64,000 nt of DNA. Origin: JALZVT01 sp964634815 (GTDB lineage: Bacteria; Pseudomonadota; Gammaproteobacteria; Pseudomonadales; Azotimanducaceae). The DNA lies in NCBI GenBank assembly GCA_964634815.1, contig CAZWMD010000003.1, positions 1 through 64,000 on the forward strand, in the 5' to 3' direction. The position numbers and the translations under genes were made by a program. Shown here one piece after another: positions 51,014 to 60,267 of this stretch. The first letter of the stretch is position 1. Every line of letters starts with the position of its first letter. Below the pieces are notes generated by a model. That model ran no database searches. It was not told where the DNA came from and saw only the letters and a list, made by a program, of their open reading frames with translations.

Positions 51014-51694
51014 ATGAGTGATCCTGAACTCCCGCCAGCGTCACGGGGCTTTCTGAACGGCCTCGGGCAGGTGCCTGTGGTCAGTGCCTGGTTGTTGCTG
51101 TCGTTATTGTTGCTGCCGGTGTCACTGCAAGCGACAGGCTCTGTACCCCAACTTGTGCCTGAACTGCTTTATGCGCTGTTTATTGCAGACTCATCCGCGT
51201 TATCCGGGGCCCTGTCAGGAGAGGCGGCGCTGCGGTACACCCTGGAGCAGGGTCAATGGTGGCGGTTGGTGAGCCCGGCATTTTTGCATTTCTCGATGGT
51301 GCATATCGCCTTCAATGCCGTACTGTTCTGGATTCTGGGCCAGGGACTTGAGCGGCGTTTAGGGCATCTCGCGGTGCTTGCTGCGCTGGTGTTCTGGGCG
51401 CTGGGCAGCAATGTTGCGCAACTGCTCTATGGTGGAACGGTTTTTTTTGGTGGCCTGTCTGGCGTTGTGACGGCCATGTTTGGTGCGCGTTTGGTGTTGG
51501 GTTATTTTCGCCCCGCTGACCCGAGGCTCTATCTGCCTCGCCCTCTGGTGATTAGCTTGTTTGTCTCGCTCATCATTTTCTCAACCGGAATTTCGGCGTT
51601 GTTTGGTGTCAATGTCGCCAACACGGCGCATTGGGCGGGTCTCGTGCTGGGTGCTGTTACTGGTGCGGGTTTGCATCTGGTGCTTCATGACTGA
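51014..51694 (+). CDS. Rhomboid-family intramembrane serine protease
   Basis: Membrane protease cleaving transmembrane substrates. About six hydrophobic spans are seen. The catalytic serine lies in GGLSGVVTAMFG and the catalytic histidine in NTAHWAGLVLG; the supporting HFSMVHIAFNAVLFW segment is also present. I use ATG 51014 (MSDPELPPAS), 226 residues; upstream in-frame sequence lies in the intergenic promoter region. It resembles the rhombosortase-like/GlpG-like small rhomboids; I see no GlyGly-CTERM substrate in the window. It overlaps the DUF2797 gene by eight bases. Confidence 0.87.
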   Translation: MSDPELPPASRGFLNGLGQVPVVSAWLLLSLLLLPVSLQATGSVPQLVPELLYALFIADSSALSGALSGEAALRYTLEQGQWWRLVSPAFLHFSMVHIAFNAVLFWILGQGLERRLGHLAVLAALVFWALGSNVAQLLYGGTVFFGGLSGVVTAMFGARLVLGYFRPADPRLYLPRPLVISLFVSLIIFSTGISALFGVNVANTAHWAGLVLGAVTGAGLHLVLHD

Positions 51695-52577
51695 GGGGGT
51701 ACCGCCGTTCCTGCTGAAGAAAATGCGCATCATTGAGGGGGCGCCGTTGCGTTATTTTCTGGCGGTTCAGGATGGAGAGATTGAGCTCAATCGCCTGATC
51801 GGCAAGCAACTGACCCTGGTCCATTCCGGTGCCATCTATTGCCAGGCCTGCGGAAACACTACGCGCAAGAGCTATGGTCAGGGCCATTGTTACCCCTGTT
51901 TCAAACGACTTGCCCGGTGCGATCTGTGTGTCATGGCGCCGCATCGATGCCATTACGATCAGGGAACCTGTCGCGAGCCCGAATGGGGTGAGAATTTCTG
52001 TATGCAACCGCATCTTGTGTATCTGGCGAACTCCAGTGGCCTCAAGGTAGGTATTACCCGAGAAGGTGGGCACAGCGTGCGCTGGCGGGATCAAGGTGCA
52101 CTTCAGGGGCGCGTTATTGCACGCGCACAAACCCGTAAGGCGGCCGGAGAGCTGGAAACCCAACTCGCTAAAACCCTGGGTGACCGATCCCAATGGCGTG
52201 CGCTTGTAAGCTCAGATGCAAACCCCATCGATCTCGACGCCGAGGCGCGGCGCGCCCGCGAACTGGTGCCTGATCCCGGCAGCCAGGTGCGCTACGTTGA
52301 ACGCCCTGATGAGTCGGTTGCCGAGCAACTTGACTACCCGGTGAGTCAATGGCCGCCGGTGGTCAGGCTGAACTTCAAAAAAACCAACCAGGTGGCTGGT
52401 GTACTGCGAGGAATGAAAGGCCAGTACCTGTTGTTTGACACTGGGGTTTTCAATGTTCGCGAGCATGGCGGCTATGAGGTTGTTTTGACGCTTGAGCAGG
52501 CCGTCCCCGACTCAGCTGATGACTCAGCTGTGGCAAAATCCGCTAACCAAACCGATCTGTTCGAGCAGGAGCCTTGA
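51687..52577 (+). CDS. DUF2797 protein, cysteine-rich
   Basis: Member of the DUF2797 family, function unknown. The N-terminal half has several zinc-ligand-like pairs: CQACGNTTRK, CYPCFKRLARCDLC and HRCHYDQGTC. The middle contains the conserved HLVYLANSSGLKVGITREG, reminiscent of a GIY-YIG-like start, and WRDQGA. Start ATG 51687 overlaps the rhomboid stop; ATG 51723 is an alternative. 296 residues. The stop lies one base before the pepN start codon, so the three genes form one block. Confidence 0.82.
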   Translation: MTEGVPPFLLKKMRIIEGAPLRYFLAVQDGEIELNRLIGKQLTLVHSGAIYCQACGNTTRKSYGQGHCYPCFKRLARCDLCVMAPHRCHYDQGTCREPEWGENFCMQPHLVYLANSSGLKVGITREGGHSVRWRDQGALQGRVIARAQTRKAAGELETQLAKTLGDRSQWRALVSSDANPIDLDAEARRARELVPDPGSQVRYVERPDESVAEQLDYPVSQWPPVVRLNFKKTNQVAGVLRGMKGQYLLFDTGVFNVREHGGYEVVLTLEQAVPDSADDSAVAKSANQTDLFEQEP

Positions 52578-52578
52578 T

Positions 52579-55263
52579 TTGACCGACCATCAGGTGATTT
52601 ACCGTAAAGACTATCAACCCCCGGCGTATACCATTGGGGCCACCGATCTGAGTTTTGTGCTCAACGACAACCTGACCACAGTGACCTCTCGGTTGAAGAT
52701 GACGCGCAATGTGCCGGAGGCAACCTCGGTTCGACTGCACGGTGAGAATCTCAAGCTGGTCAGTGTGGCGATTGATGGCGAGCCTTTGGCGAACAACGAG
52801 TACCACGTAGATCAAGAGTCTCTGCGTCTTGAAAACCTGCCGGAAACCTTTGAGTTAAGCGTGGTTACCGAGATTTGCCCCGAGGAAAACACCGCTCTGG
52901 AAGGATTGTATAAATCCGGATCCATGTATTGCACGCAATGTGAGGCTGAGGGTTTTCGCAACATCACGTACTACCTGGACCAGCCGGATGTGCTTAGTGT
53001 TTTCACGGTCGACATTGAAGCAGATGCGCAGCGTTACCCGGTTTTGCTGGCTAACGGTAACAAGATTGAAGACACAGACCTTGGTAATGGGCGCAGGCGT
53101 GTGCGCTGGAACGATCCGTTTCCAAAGCCCAGCTATCTGTTTGCGTTGGTTGCCGGTGACCTGTCCATGGTTAGCGACAGCTTTGTGACCATGTCGGGGC
53201 GTGTAGTTCGTCTCGAAATCTACACAGAGCCAGAGAACATCAAGCAGTGTGACTACGCCATGCAGTCACTGAAGCGTTCTATGCGCTGGGACGAGGAAGT
53301 GTACGGCCGCGAGTATGACCTCGACGTATTTATGATTGTTGCGGTGTCTGACTTCAATATGGGGGCAATGGAAAACAAGGGCCTCAATATTTTCAATACG
53401 TCCTGTGTGTTGGCAACGCCTGATACCGCCACAGATACGGGCTATGAACGGGTTGAAGCCGTTGTTGCTCATGAGTACTTTCATAACTGGTCAGGAAATC
53501 GCGTTACCTGCAGAGACTGGTTTCAACTGAGTCTAAAAGAGGGATTCACTGTGTTTCGCGACGCGGAATTTTCTTCTGACATGAATGCGGCTACTGTGAA
53601 GCGCATAGAAGATGTGGCGTTCCTGCGTGCGGTGCAGTTTGCGGAAGACGCTGGCCCTATGGCGCATTCCATCCGACCAGACTCCTATATTCAGATTGAT
53701 AACTTTTACACCACCACCGTTTATGAGAAGGGCGCGGAGGTGGTGCGTATGCTGCATACCCTGTTGGGTGCTCAAGGATTTCGGCGCGGTAGCGATTTGT
53801 ATTTTGAGCGTCATGACGGCCAGGCAGTGACTACCAATGACTTTGTCTGTGCCATGGAGGATGCAAACAACGTCACTCTTGATGAGTTTCGTCACTGGTA
53901 TGCCCAGGCTGGAACGCCGCGATTGAGTATCAACCAGATCCGCGCGGGCAAGCGGTTGTCGTTAACCCTCGAACAGTCCTGTCCGGCTACGCCGGGACAG
54001 GCACACAAACAGCCGTTCCACATACCATTGAAGCTTGGGCTGATAGACGCCAATGGGGCTGAAATTGACATCGCTGCGGACCAGGTTAGCGCAAGCGCTG
54101 ATGTGCACCAGCGCGAAGATGGTTTGCTGGTTGAACTGAAAGAGAGCAAAACTGAAATTCATTTGGATGAGGTGCCACAGGGCGCTGTTGTGTCAGCGTT
54201 GCGCGGCTTTTCTGCCCCGGTTGTTCTTGAATCCGATCGCAGCGAGGCTGATCTTGCTCACCTGGTTGCCCACGACACCGATGGCTTTAGTCGTTGGGAT
54301 GCCTGCCAAACCCTGTTTGCCAATGACATTGCGCGTCGGGCAGGAGCGGAACAGGCGGACACCAGTGCAACAAAGGATGGGTCTGCCCGGTTGATTGATC
54401 TGATGGGGACGCTGCTCGACCAGGCGGTTGCAAGCGGTGCACCAGAAGAACAGGCGCTTTTGGCCAAATTGCTGACGCTGCCCTCGGAGGCCGATCTGTT
54501 CGAACGGCAGCGGCCGGTAGATGTTCTGCGCTTGCTTGAGGCCAGAACGTCGCTAGAGAGCGAAATTTCGCTGACCCATGGCGAAAAATTCAGCGCGCTT
54601 TACGAGGGGCTGGGCTTGCAGAAACCCTATTCACCAGATGCTGCGTCTATCGCTCATCGGGCGTTACGCAATCGGGCGCTGGCAGGAATTGCTCGAAGTA
54701 ATGCGTCAGTCTCTGCAACGGAAGAACGGTTACGTGGCCAGTTTGAACGTGCTGATAACCTGACCGATCGCCGGGCTGTGCTGGCTATACTGCTGGATGT
54801 GCCCGGTTTCTCGGCGCCGTTCATTCAGGAACTGCTTGATCGCTTTTATGCCGATTGGTCGCACGAGGCTCTGGTGGTCGATAACTGGATATCGCTGCAG
54901 GCTGGCGGTCAGCTGGAGGGGGCCCTTGCCCGGGTTGAGCGTATCGAGGCTCATGAGGCGTTTGATTCACGCAACCCTAACAAGGTGCGCTCTTTGTATG
55001 GCGCGTTTGCGATGAACAATCACGCGAACTTTCACCAGGCAGACGGTTCTGGCTACAGGTTCCTGGCCGAGCGTATCAGGCGATTAAACGCAACCAATCC
55101 CCAGATTGCGTCGCGACTGACGGGGCCATTAACTCAGTGGCAGCGCTACATTCCTGCCGTGCAGGTGCAGATGCGAGCGGCGCTGCAAGAGATTCTGGCG
55201 CTCGAGAGCTTGTCACCCAACGTCTATGAATTGGTGAGCAAGAGTCTGGAGGCAAGCGACTAA
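52579..55263 (+). CDS. pepN: Aminopeptidase N (M1 family)
   Basis: Zinc aminopeptidase that trims N-terminal residues of peptides in the cytoplasm. The exopeptidase motif is MGAMENKGLNIF and the zinc site is VVAHEYFHNW followed by the distal glutamate in LKEGFTVFRD. The start is TTG 52579: AGGAG lies seven bases upstream and the preceding gene stops just before it, while earlier in-frame codons fall inside that gene. 894 residues, in line with gammaproteobacterial PepN. It converges with batD 16 bp away. Confidence 0.94.
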   Translation: MTDHQVIYRKDYQPPAYTIGATDLSFVLNDNLTTVTSRLKMTRNVPEATSVRLHGENLKLVSVAIDGEPLANNEYHVDQESLRLENLPETFELSVVTEICPEENTALEGLYKSGSMYCTQCEAEGFRNITYYLDQPDVLSVFTVDIEADAQRYPVLLANGNKIEDTDLGNGRRRVRWNDPFPKPSYLFALVAGDLSMVSDSFVTMSGRVVRLEIYTEPENIKQCDYAMQSLKRSMRWDEEVYGREYDLDVFMIVAVSDFNMGAMENKGLNIFNTSCVLATPDTATDTGYERVEAVVAHEYFHNWSGNRVTCRDWFQLSLKEGFTVFRDAEFSSDMNAATVKRIEDVAFLRAVQFAEDAGPMAHSIRPDSYIQIDNFYTTTVYEKGAEVVRMLHTLLGAQGFRRGSDLYFERHDGQAVTTNDFVCAMEDANNVTLDEFRHWYAQAGTPRLSINQIRAGKRLSLTLEQSCPATPGQAHKQPFHIPLKLGLIDANGAEIDIAADQVSASADVHQREDGLLVELKESKTEIHLDEVPQGAVVSALRGFSAPVVLESDRSEADLAHLVAHDTDGFSRWDACQTLFANDIARRAGAEQADTSATKDGSARLIDLMGTLLDQAVASGAPEEQALLAKLLTLPSEADLFERQRPVDVLRLLEARTSLESEISLTHGEKFSALYEGLGLQKPYSPDAASIAHRALRNRALAGIARSNASVSATEERLRGQFERADNLTDRRAVLAILLDVPGFSAPFIQELLDRFYADWSHEALVVDNWISLQAGGQLEGALARVERIEAHEAFDSRNPNKVRSLYGAFAMNNHANFHQADGSGYRFLAERIRRLNATNPQIASRLTGPLTQWQRYIPAVQVQMRAALQEILALESLSPNVYELVSKSLEASD

Positions 55264-55279
55264 AGAGACCAAGCCGTGC

Positions 55280-56977
55280 CTAGGGCGTGGGATACAGCTG
55301 CGGCAACACGCTAGAGCCTGCCTCAGTTGTTTCGGTGGTGAGTAGCCTGTCCAGCGCGGTGTTCAGTGCTTCCCGGTCGAGTGCTACAGGGATTTGGGCA
55401 TAGGTTGCGATCGCAAGCAGCTCTTGCATCTTTGCAAGCTCGCTCTGGGCCCAGGGGACCTGTTGTTGATCGAGAACCTTAAGCAAGTCTTGGAGGTGGA
55501 CCCGAATTACCGGGGCATCATCATTTTGGATGCTGTCTCGCAGCCTCGCGCAAGCCTCGCGTCTGTTACTGCCGGGCATGCGCCATTCGAGCTTTGGCCA
55601 ATTAAATCGGTGGCTCAGGCGTGGATACAAGAGCCACAGTGCCAGGCCGAGCAAGAGCCCGATTAGCAGGGTAGCGGCGTTGCCAAACACACCGCGTTCT
55701 GCGGCACTGACCGACTGCTCCGGGGACGCCTCAGCTATGGCCTCATTGCTTGCCGGGGTGTCGGGGTTTGTCATAGCTGTTGGATCGCCCTGTATATCTA
55801 CCTTGCGACTTGGCAAACGACTGACTCTCACCTGATTTCTTTGGGTATCAAACCAGGTCAGTTCAACCAGTGGCAACGTCACCTGACCGGCCGTGGTTGG
55901 AATCAGTGACCAGGTTCGGGTGCGAGTGCCAACCAACCCGTCAGCACGCTGATTGTCCACAAGTTCGGGTTGCTCCGGGTAGCTGCGAAAGTGGCTGTCG
56001 GGAATGCTGTAGTCCAGCGGTGGAATGATCGAACCGGTGGCGGCGTAAGCGCGTACAATGAGGGTTTGGCTCAAGGGTTCTCCGAGCGCAAACACAGGAG
56101 GCGAGGTGTCCCAGGCTTCAAGGAGGTCCACACGAGTAGCAGGCAGCCAGGGTACGTTTTTAGGATAAGAGTCAGGTATTGGCTTCACATCCAGCGTCAC
56201 TGGCTCCGCGATTACCCGTACGCCGTTGCGCCGCAGGCGACCGTTGACGTTCATACGGACGCTGCCGGACACGGTGGCACCAGGAATGGTGAGTTCACCA
56301 GAGCGCTCGGGAAACAGGGCGTAGCGTTGCTCGATCATGCCGTAGCGCTGGTTGTCACGCTCGACCTGCGACGAGGTGGCGTTGCCCAGCGGGATGACAA
56401 CCGCGTTTTCTACCTTTGGTGTGTCAGGCATCTCGCCATAAATCTGTGTGCCGTCGGTATAGAGCAAGCGCCGCGTGAAAATCAGCTGCGCCTGAACATA
56501 GGGTGATTCTGGCTCTGTACTTGTTTCAAAGAAAACCCGGTTACCCATCTGTCTCTTGACTTCAGGGTCCAGTGGAACGACGCGCAGTTCTTGCGGCTGC
56601 GTTTGTTCACCACGATAGCTCAGGGCAGGGATGGTTAACGTGCCGATACGCAGTGGCCGCAGCGCGATGATCCATTCGTTCCAGGCCTGCACATTACCGT
56701 TGATGATCCGGTATTGGTTGCTGGTGCGTGTTGTCAGCACCTCAAAATCTTCGGCGAGCCCGGACAAATCTGGTGCGCCCTGGGCATCGCGGGAATCACT
56801 GCGAATAGTGAGTTCCAGAGTTTGAGTTTCGTCGACCTGTGGTGAACTCAGACGTGCGCTTAGCTCTGCATGGCTTGGCTGGCTGAGTAACAGAAGCAGT
56901 GCAGCGAATAACCAGCCGCATTTGATTCGGCAACCTTGGGTTAACCCAGCTCGATGTGTTGTGAGATTTGCTGTCAC
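55280..56977 (-). CDS. batD: BatD-like oxygen-tolerance family protein
   Basis: Envelope protein of the BatD family. A signal peptide (LFAALLLLLSQPSHA) precedes tandem beta domains, and a single membrane span near residue 435 (AATLLIGLLLGLALWLLY) is followed by a cytoplasmic helical tail. 565 residues. Last gene of the moxR-DUF58-DUF4381-batA-batB/C-batD unit; its start overlaps the VWA-TPR gene by four bases. Bat proteins were first tied to aerotolerance in Bacteroides; in gammaproteobacteria the role is unclear. Confidence 0.87.
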   Translation of the reverse strand: MTANLTTHRAGLTQGCRIKCGWLFAALLLLLSQPSHAELSARLSSPQVDETQTLELTIRSDSRDAQGAPDLSGLAEDFEVLTTRTSNQYRIINGNVQAWNEWIIALRPLRIGTLTIPALSYRGEQTQPQELRVVPLDPEVKRQMGNRVFFETSTEPESPYVQAQLIFTRRLLYTDGTQIYGEMPDTPKVENAVVIPLGNATSSQVERDNQRYGMIEQRYALFPERSGELTIPGATVSGSVRMNVNGRLRRNGVRVIAEPVTLDVKPIPDSYPKNVPWLPATRVDLLEAWDTSPPVFALGEPLSQTLIVRAYAATGSIIPPLDYSIPDSHFRSYPEQPELVDNQRADGLVGTRTRTWSLIPTTAGQVTLPLVELTWFDTQRNQVRVSRLPSRKVDIQGDPTAMTNPDTPASNEAIAEASPEQSVSAAERGVFGNAATLLIGLLLGLALWLLYPRLSHRFNWPKLEWRMPGSNRREACARLRDSIQNDDAPVIRVHLQDLLKVLDQQQVPWAQSELAKMQELLAIATYAQIPVALDREALNTALDRLLTTETTEAGSSVLPQLYPTP

Positions 56978-58734
56978 CAGATTTTTCTCGGTTTTGTATA
57001 GTCACCCTCGCGACGGCGCTTGTCGGTTTCGTATTTGAACTTGCGCTGCAACAATCCACCGGGATTATCTGGCACCCGGCGCAGCCACTGCTCCATGGCT
57101 GCTTTTTGCTCATCCGTAGCTTCGGGTTCCTGCGCTTCAGCCTGTTCGGCTTCAGCTTCCTCTTCAGACCCTTGCTCCTTGGCTTCCTGCTCTTGTTCTT
57201 GCTCCTCGCCTTCTTCGCCTTCTTCCGGGGATTGCGATGAGTCTGAGGTGTCCTCGCTTGACTCGGATGAGTCACCGTCAGACTGATCGCTGCGTTCGGT
57301 TTCAGATTCCTTGTCGCTGTCTTCCTGGGACTCCTGATTGTCCTTGTCAGAAGATTCGCCCTGTTGGTCTTCCTGTGCCTGCTCGATCAGCTCCTTGTTG
57401 AACTGAGCATCCTCATGCTGCGGATCAAGCTCCAGCGCCTTATCGTAGGCCGCCAGGGCGGCCTCAAGTTGGCCGGACTGGGCAAGTGCGTTGCCGCGGT
57501 TGTAGTGCCCGTCTGCAGTGGCATCTTTACTGAACCGGTTTTCCGCCCGGGCAAACTCGCCCATTCGATAGTGGGCAGCGGCTTTCCAGTCGGGGTCTTC
57601 AAAAAGCACAGCGGCCTCTTCAGGTGCGCCGTGGTTGAGTGCCTTGTGGGCTTGCTGATCGCGGCGCTGCCAGAGGTCATCCCACAACCCCGCGTCTGCA
57701 TTTGGTGACACCATGCCCACCGTAGACATGAGCAGTACTGCGAGCACACCGCGACGAAACGCAAGCAACAACAGAGGCAACAAAACCAGAACCAGATAGG
57801 GGCCTGCGTCTGCCCAGGAATCAAATCGACGGTCGCTGAGCGCCGAGTCTCCGCTTACCTCAAGAGCCGGCAACGTGAGTTCAATATCTTTGGCATCCAG
57901 CGTCAGGGTAGAAAAATACCCATGGGTTAACTCAGCGATCTTCGCCAGTCTCTCATCATCGAGCTTGGCGACAATCAGATCTCCTTCCTCATCGCGCAAC
58001 ACCCGGCCAGGCTGGTTGGCAAAATCAAGCGGGATGTTGCCGCCTGCGCGGGTTCCTACCCCCAGGATGGAAATCGGGATGCGGGGGTTTGAGTAGCGGG
58101 TGACATCGCCGATTTGATCAACACCGTCAGTCACCAGCAAGATGCGAGCGTCTGTGATGGCGGCGTTTTCCAGCAAACCCAGTGCCATCTCTATTCCTGC
58201 TCCGGGGCTGCTACCAGGCAGAGGCATCATCTGTGGGCTCAAGGCCGCGATCAGATTTTCAATGGTGCGAGTGTCGTCGGTGAGGGGGGATACACCGTGT
58301 GCGTCACCGGCGTAGGCCACCAGTGCAGTAAAGCCCTCGTCTCGCAAACGCAAAACATCAACGATTTTTTGTCTGGCTCGCACCAGGCGTGACGGGGCGA
58401 TATCTTCGGCGTACATAGACAGCGACATGTCTACCAATATGACCAGCGCATCGCGGTTCTGTTCAACCGGCTGGGGCAGGCGCTGCCAGGTAGGGCCTGC
58501 CAGGGCGACAATGCCCAGCAGCAACGTAGTGCCAAGTACAGCGGTTGTGCCATGACGTTTTGTGGCAGCACCCGGTGCAAGCTGAACCTGCAGCAGTGCC
58601 TCGTCTATCGCACTTGCCCAACCGGAGGAGCTCTTCTGAAAGAGCGTGAATCGGTAGAGTAGCCAGGCGCAGGGCAGACTCACAAGCCACCACAGTGGCC
58701 GTACAAAATGAAAATTGTCTAGCCACTCAAGCAA
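56974..58734 (-). CDS. VWA-TPR fusion protein (BatB/BatC)
   Basis: Membrane-anchored von Willebrand A protein fused to TPR repeats. Two N-terminal spans flank the start of the VWA domain (residues about 85-285, MIDAS residues in VDMSLSMYAED). A span near 310-340 follows, then TPR units (AAHYRMGEFARAENRF and ALAAYDKALELDPQHEDA). After that comes a strongly acidic, low-complexity tract of about 80 residues, and the chain ends in a basic tail. In many genomes BatB and BatC are separate, so this is a fusion. 586 residues. Overlaps batA and batD. Confidence 0.88.
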   Translation of the reverse strand: MLEWLDNFHFVRPLWWLVSLPCAWLLYRFTLFQKSSSGWASAIDEALLQVQLAPGAATKRHGTTAVLGTTLLLGIVALAGPTWQRLPQPVEQNRDALVILVDMSLSMYAEDIAPSRLVRARQKIVDVLRLRDEGFTALVAYAGDAHGVSPLTDDTRTIENLIAALSPQMMPLPGSSPGAGIEMALGLLENAAITDARILLVTDGVDQIGDVTRYSNPRIPISILGVGTRAGGNIPLDFANQPGRVLRDEEGDLIVAKLDDERLAKIAELTHGYFSTLTLDAKDIELTLPALEVSGDSALSDRRFDSWADAGPYLVLVLLPLLLLAFRRGVLAVLLMSTVGMVSPNADAGLWDDLWQRRDQQAHKALNHGAPEEAAVLFEDPDWKAAAHYRMGEFARAENRFSKDATADGHYNRGNALAQSGQLEAALAAYDKALELDPQHEDAQFNKELIEQAQEDQQGESSDKDNQESQEDSDKESETERSDQSDGDSSESSEDTSDSSQSPEEGEEGEEQEQEQEAKEQGSEEEAEAEQAEAQEPEATDEQKAAMEQWLRRVPDNPGGLLQRKFKYETDKRRREGDYTKPRKIW

Positions 58735-59761
58735 GTGTTCGCTCCTGCTGTTCGTCGGCCTGATTGTCTGCCCGAGACTGGCGGCTGGTCAGTGCCATCA
58801 GCAGCAAGAGTAATCCCAGTGACAGTGCCAGAGGGTAGTAGAACAAGGCCTTCCGGGGTCTGAAGACTTCAGCATCCTGTTCCACCGGTTCGAGCTGGTC
58901 GATCAGCGCATAAATACCTGCAAGCTCCTGGGTGTTGCGGGCGCGAAAGTAGCGCCCGCCGGTTTGATCGGCGATGGCCTGTAAGGTTTCTTCGTCGAGG
59001 TCAGCGCTCGGGTTCACTGTGCGTTGGCCAAATATGCCAAGTAGCCCAGGCACAGCCAGCTCATCAGCGCCAACGCCTACGGTATGAATTCGAACCTCTG
59101 CTGCGTTGGCCAGCTCTGCCGCCTTCAGTGGTGCCACCTCGCCAACGTTACTTGCGCCATCGGTCAACAAAATAAGTATGCGATCACCCTCGGGGCGTTG
59201 TCGCAGGCGTTTCACTGCAAGGCCTATGGCATCGCCGATGGCTGTTTTACCGCCGGCGATTCCAACGGGCGCTTCGATTAACAGTGTTTCTACGCTGGTT
59301 AAATCAAACGTCAGAGGAGCCTGCAGGTAGGCATTGCTACCAAACAGAATCAAGCCAACCCGATCACCCTGGCGTTGCTCAACAAAGTCACTGACAACAG
59401 CCTTAACCACGGTGAGTCGGTCAACATTTTGGTTGGCAAGCTGCATGTCTTCGACACTCATGCTGCCGGAAATGTCGATGGCCAGCATGAGATCACGCCC
59501 GGAGGTAGGCAAGCTGACCGGATCGCCGGTCCATTGTGGTCGCGCGGCGGCCACAACCAGGGCGATCCAGCAGGTAGCTAAAAGTATCAGTGGCCAGCGG
59601 GGGCCTTGCTCGGCGCGCAGTTTTGCATCGTCAAAACTAAATGCCGCCAACTCCGGCACAACCAGCGGCGCCTGCTGCGCATCCTGTGGCTCTGTGTATC
59701 GGCGAATGAGCAAGGGTAAGGGCAATAGCAGCAACAGCCATGGCCAGACAAGTTCGATCAT
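58727..59761 (-). CDS. batA: VWA-domain membrane protein (BatA)
   Basis: Von Willebrand A protein with two N-terminal membrane spans (WPWLLLLLPLPLLI and LILLATCWIALVVAAA) and one near the C-terminus. The VWA domain (residues about 88-285) has an intact MIDAS motif DISGSMS and later LTDGASNVGE. 344 residues. It overlaps the DUF4381 gene by four bases and the VWA-TPR gene by eight. Likely forms a complex with its neighbours and is acted on by the MoxR ATPase. Confidence 0.92.
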   Translation of the reverse strand: MIELVWPWLLLLLPLPLLIRRYTEPQDAQQAPLVVPELAAFSFDDAKLRAEQGPRWPLILLATCWIALVVAAARPQWTGDPVSLPTSGRDLMLAIDISGSMSVEDMQLANQNVDRLTVVKAVVSDFVEQRQGDRVGLILFGSNAYLQAPLTFDLTSVETLLIEAPVGIAGGKTAIGDAIGLAVKRLRQRPEGDRILILLTDGASNVGEVAPLKAAELANAAEVRIHTVGVGADELAVPGLLGIFGQRTVNPSADLDEETLQAIADQTGGRYFRARNTQELAGIYALIDQLEPVEQDAEVFRPRKALFYYPLALSLGLLLLLMALTSRQSRADNQADEQQERTLA

Positions 59762-60267
59762 AAGGGGCCAGCTCCCTGACCCGTCGCGGGATTGTTCTGC
59801 AAACGTCGAATGAATTTCCGCAGCAAACCCTCAAGGTCCGGGGGTGATACTGGCGGTGACTTGGCGTACCGGGAGTCACCAAGTACCGCGCCGGGGCCCT
59901 TGGTAAACTGGTTGCCGCCGTGCAGCCTGTCGAGCTCGGTGAGCCAGCCCTCGCCGCTGGCCGCCGCCGCCGCGGGGTTGTGGTTTATGTGCACCAATAA
60001 TCGCTTCAGTAATTGATTGCACAAGTCCAGGTATTCTCTGCTATCCAGTTGACTGTTGTTGAGCTGGACAGTGGCCTCCTCAAGCAATCGCAAAGCCTCG
60101 GCGTAGGGCGCGCGCTGTGCGCGTCGCTTGCGCCATCGATACAGTACGTAGCCAATCGCCAGCAACAGCAACAGCAGTAAAAACCACCAGCCCGGTGCAG
60201 GCGGAAACCAGCCAGGCGCCTCGGGGTAGTGTATGTCGCGCATACGTTGCAGCAGTTCTTCGGGCAC
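59758..60267 (-). CDS. DUF4381 membrane protein
   Basis: Small protein with one membrane span (WWFLLLLLLLAIGYVLY, residues about 26-42) and a cytoplasmic helical domain. The start PEELLQRMRDIHYPEAPGWF is the DUF4381 hallmark, together with EYLDLCNQLLKRLL. 169 residues. It sits between DUF58 and batA with overlapping ends. Function unknown, but it is a regular partner in gammaproteobacterial MoxR/VWA operons. Confidence 0.87.
   Translation of the reverse strand: MPEELLQRMRDIHYPEAPGWFPPAPGWWFLLLLLLLAIGYVLYRWRKRRAQRAPYAEALRLLEEATVQLNNSQLDSREYLDLCNQLLKRLLVHINHNPAAAAASGEGWLTELDRLHGGNQFTKGPGAVLGDSRYAKSPPVSPPDLEGLLRKFIRRLQNNPATGQGAGPL

Noticed and set aside
57020..57286. Serine/cysteine-rich ORF antisense to the VWA-TPR gene
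   Set aside because: It is the complement of the acidic low-complexity tract, not an independent gene.
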